Shown here in pieces: positions 4,237 through 5,874 of a stretch of 5,874 nt of DNA (the first letter of the stretch is position 1; each line of letters begins with the position of its first letter). This DNA is from an uncultured Alphaproteobacteria bacterium (GTDB lineage: Bacteria; Pseudomonadota; Alphaproteobacteria; Thalassobaculales; Thalassobaculaceae). Under the pieces are notes generated by a model. That model made no database searches and had not been told where the DNA came from. It saw only the letters and a list, made by a program, of their open reading frames with translations. Where the stretch lies: NCBI GenBank assembly GCA_938028645.1, contig CALIMD010000047.1, forward strand, positions 1-5,874. Direction: 5' to 3'. Position numbers and translations under genes: made by a program.

Positions 4237-5874
4237 ATGAGCCAGAATATAGAACTGGATTACTTAGTAGTTCGTGGAGCCCGTGAAAATAATCTTAAAA
4301 ATGTCAATATCTCACTTCCAAGAAATCAACTGGTAGTGATGACTGGGCCAAGCGGCTCTGGTAAATCTTCGTTAGCTTTTGATACTATTTATGCTGAAGG
4401 CCAGAGACGTTATGTAGAGAGCTTATCTGCCTATGCTCGCCAATTCCTTGAATTAATGCAAAAGCCCGATGTTGATTTAATCTCGGGTTTATCACCTGCA
4501 ATTTCTATTGAACAAAAAACCACCTCAAGAAATCCTCGTTCGACTGTAGGGACGGTCACAGAAATTTATGATTATTTAAGATTGTTATACGCAAGAATTG
4601 GTATTCCCTATTCCCCAGCGACCGGAATGCCAATAGAAAGCCAGTCTGTGAGCCAGATGGTTGACGCAATACTAAATATGAAAGAAGACACAAGGCTCCT
4701 TTTATTGGCCCCAGTGATCAGAGGTCGGAAAGGTGAGTTTAAAAAAGAGATAAATGATCTTAGAAAAAAGGGATTTCAAAGGATTAAAATTGACGGAGTT
4801 ATTTATCAAATTGATGAGGTGCCTTCTCTCGATAAGAAATTCAAACACGACTTAGAGGTTGTTGTTGACCGAGTGGTAATACGCCCATCCATTAAAGATA
4901 GGATCGCCGACTCCATAGAAACAGCATTAGAACTCTCCGACGGTTTGCTTATAACCGAGAATGCGGATGATAAAGAAAGGCATACTTTTTCAGAAAAATT
5001 TGCGTGTCCAGTTTCTGGTTTCACGATAGAGGAGATTGAGCCAAGATTATTTTCTTTTAATAATCCTTTTGGAGCATGTCCTGTATGCGATGGCCTCGGC
5101 ACAAAAAGTTACTTTGATCCTGACTTAATTATACCCAACCACCAACTAAGCCTAAAATCAGGAGCTGTTTCACCTTGGACTTTTTCCTCTTCCCGATATT
5201 ATCTTCAGACACTTGAAAGCCTTTGCCTTCATTACGAAGTCTCAATTGACACGCCATTTTCTAAACTCCCTCAGGCTTTTCAGAGTATACTTATCAATGG
5301 AAGTGGCGGTGAACACGTTAAAATGATTTACGATGATGGGCTCCGACAATACACAACGAATAAACCCTTTGAAGGAGTATTACCAAATTTACAAAGACGA
5401 TACCAAGAAACTGATTCGAATAGAATTAAGGAGGATTTAGGAAAATATCAAACAATATCCAGTTGCACGGAGTGTAAGGGAGATCGTCTTAAGCCGGCAG
5501 CTTTGGCAGTGAAAATATCGGATAAAACAATATCACAAGTCACAGATATGTCGATTGCAAAAACCGTAGTTTGGTTTGAAGGCCTTCCAGAACAATTAAC
5601 CCAAAAACAGATAGACATTTCGGGTCGAATTCTAAAAGAGATTAATGAACGACTTGGCTTTTTAAAAAATGTAGGTCTAGATTATCTAAATTTAGCAAGG
5701 AAAGCGGGAACGTTGTCCGGCGGAGAAAGTCAACGAATACGATTGGCATCTCAAATTGGCTCAGGATTAACTGGAGTTTTATATGTCCTCGATGAGCCCT
5801 CGATTGGATTACATCAAAGAGATAACGACAGATTATTGGCGACACTTAACCGCCTAAAAGAATTGGGAAATACA
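4237..5874 (+). CDS. uvrA: UvrABC system protein A, N-terminal part; continues beyond the window
   Basis: UvrA is the damage-sensing ATPase of nucleotide excision repair. As a dimer it finds distorted DNA and loads UvrB. The 546 visible codons are open to the last base and contain the first ABC ATPase. Walker A is GPSGSGKSS (37-45), and the conserved block YAEGQRRYVESLSAYARQF follows at 52-70. The UvrB-binding and insertion regions fall at about 120-400. Next come a Cys pair CTEC (410-413), the ABC signature LSGGESQRIRLA (493-504), and Walker B VLYVLDEPS (514-522). The window ends just before the expected VIVVEHD switch region. E. coli UvrA has 940 residues, so roughly 400 more, with the second ATPase and the main zinc finger, should lie to the right. 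Its first zinc module reads C257-P-V-S260 with CPVC at 281-284, so one ligand is Ser. The gene is divergent from ssb. Confidence 0.97.
   Translation, partial: MSQNIELDYLVVRGARENNLKNVNISLPRNQLVVMTGPSGSGKSSLAFDTIYAEGQRRYVESLSAYARQFLELMQKPDVDLISGLSPAISIEQKTTSRNPRSTVGTVTEIYDYLRLLYARIGIPYSPATGMPIESQSVSQMVDAILNMKEDTRLLLLAPVIRGRKGEFKKEINDLRKKGFQRIKIDGVIYQIDEVPSLDKKFKHDLEVVVDRVVIRPSIKDRIADSIETALELSDGLLITENADDKERHTFSEKFACPVSGFTIEEIEPRLFSFNNPFGACPVCDGLGTKSYFDPDLIIPNHQLSLKSGAVSPWTFSSSRYYLQTLESLCLHYEVSIDTPFSKLPQAFQSILINGSGGEHVKMIYDDGLRQYTTNKPFEGVLPNLQRRYQETDSNRIKEDLGKYQTISSCTECKGDRLKPAALAVKISDKTISQVTDMSIAKTVVWFEGLPEQLTQKQIDISGRILKEINERLGFLKNVGLDYLNLARKAGTLSGGESQRIRLASQIGSGLTGVLYVLDEPSIGLHQRDNDRLLATLNRLKELGNT

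Noticed and set aside
4806..5102. Minus-strand 98-codon frame inside uvrA
   Set aside because: It is antisense to the conserved UvrA domain. The one at 5642-5845 is likewise a shadow of the ABC signature and Walker B region.
1..5874. An undescribed multi-gene system, mobile element or CRISPR array
   Set aside because: All coding space is explained by coaD, gyrA, ssb and uvrA. No repeat-spacer pattern, integrase, transposase or terminal inverted repeats were seen.

Overview
This is a chromosomal housekeeping segment from a low-GC, AT-rich alphaproteobacterium. Three protein signatures, compared with remembered family sequences, support the lineage. GyrA has a long insertion in its C-terminal domain (about residues 735-790). 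UvrA carries the CPVS variant of its first zinc motif. SSB starts MAGSVNKV and ends DDEIPF. The order coaD-gyrA-ssb with divergent uvrA also resembles alphaproteobacterial chromosomes. The genus cannot be read from the window; a free-living, possibly marine, alphaproteobacterium is a guess.

Layout. On the minus strand, reading right to left, are ssb (3991 down to 3497), gyrA (3303 down to 574) and coaD (491 down past the left edge, cut near its C terminus). On the plus strand uvrA starts at 4237 and runs off the right edge, with about 546 codons visible. There are three noncoding gaps: 82 bases between gyrA and coaD, 193 bases between ssb and gyrA, and 245 bases between the divergent ssb and uvrA starts. 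All coding space is taken by these four genes. I see no tRNA, rRNA, mobile element, CRISPR array or phage gene.

Function. SSB, gyrase and UvrA all act on DNA: single-strand protection, supercoiling and excision repair. CoaD makes a coenzyme A precursor and is probably a positional neighbour rather than a functional partner. Each gene has a plausible promoter of its own, so the three minus-strand genes need not form one strict operon.

Novelty. I found no undescribed multi-gene system. The points worth a second look are small: a nested hairpin in the presumed uvrA leader; a 12-codon reading frame whose stop overlaps the ssb ATG; a TTG start with a tiny overlapping reading frame at gyrA; and unusual residues in GyrA (Pro87, His123, His554) and UvrA (Ser260).
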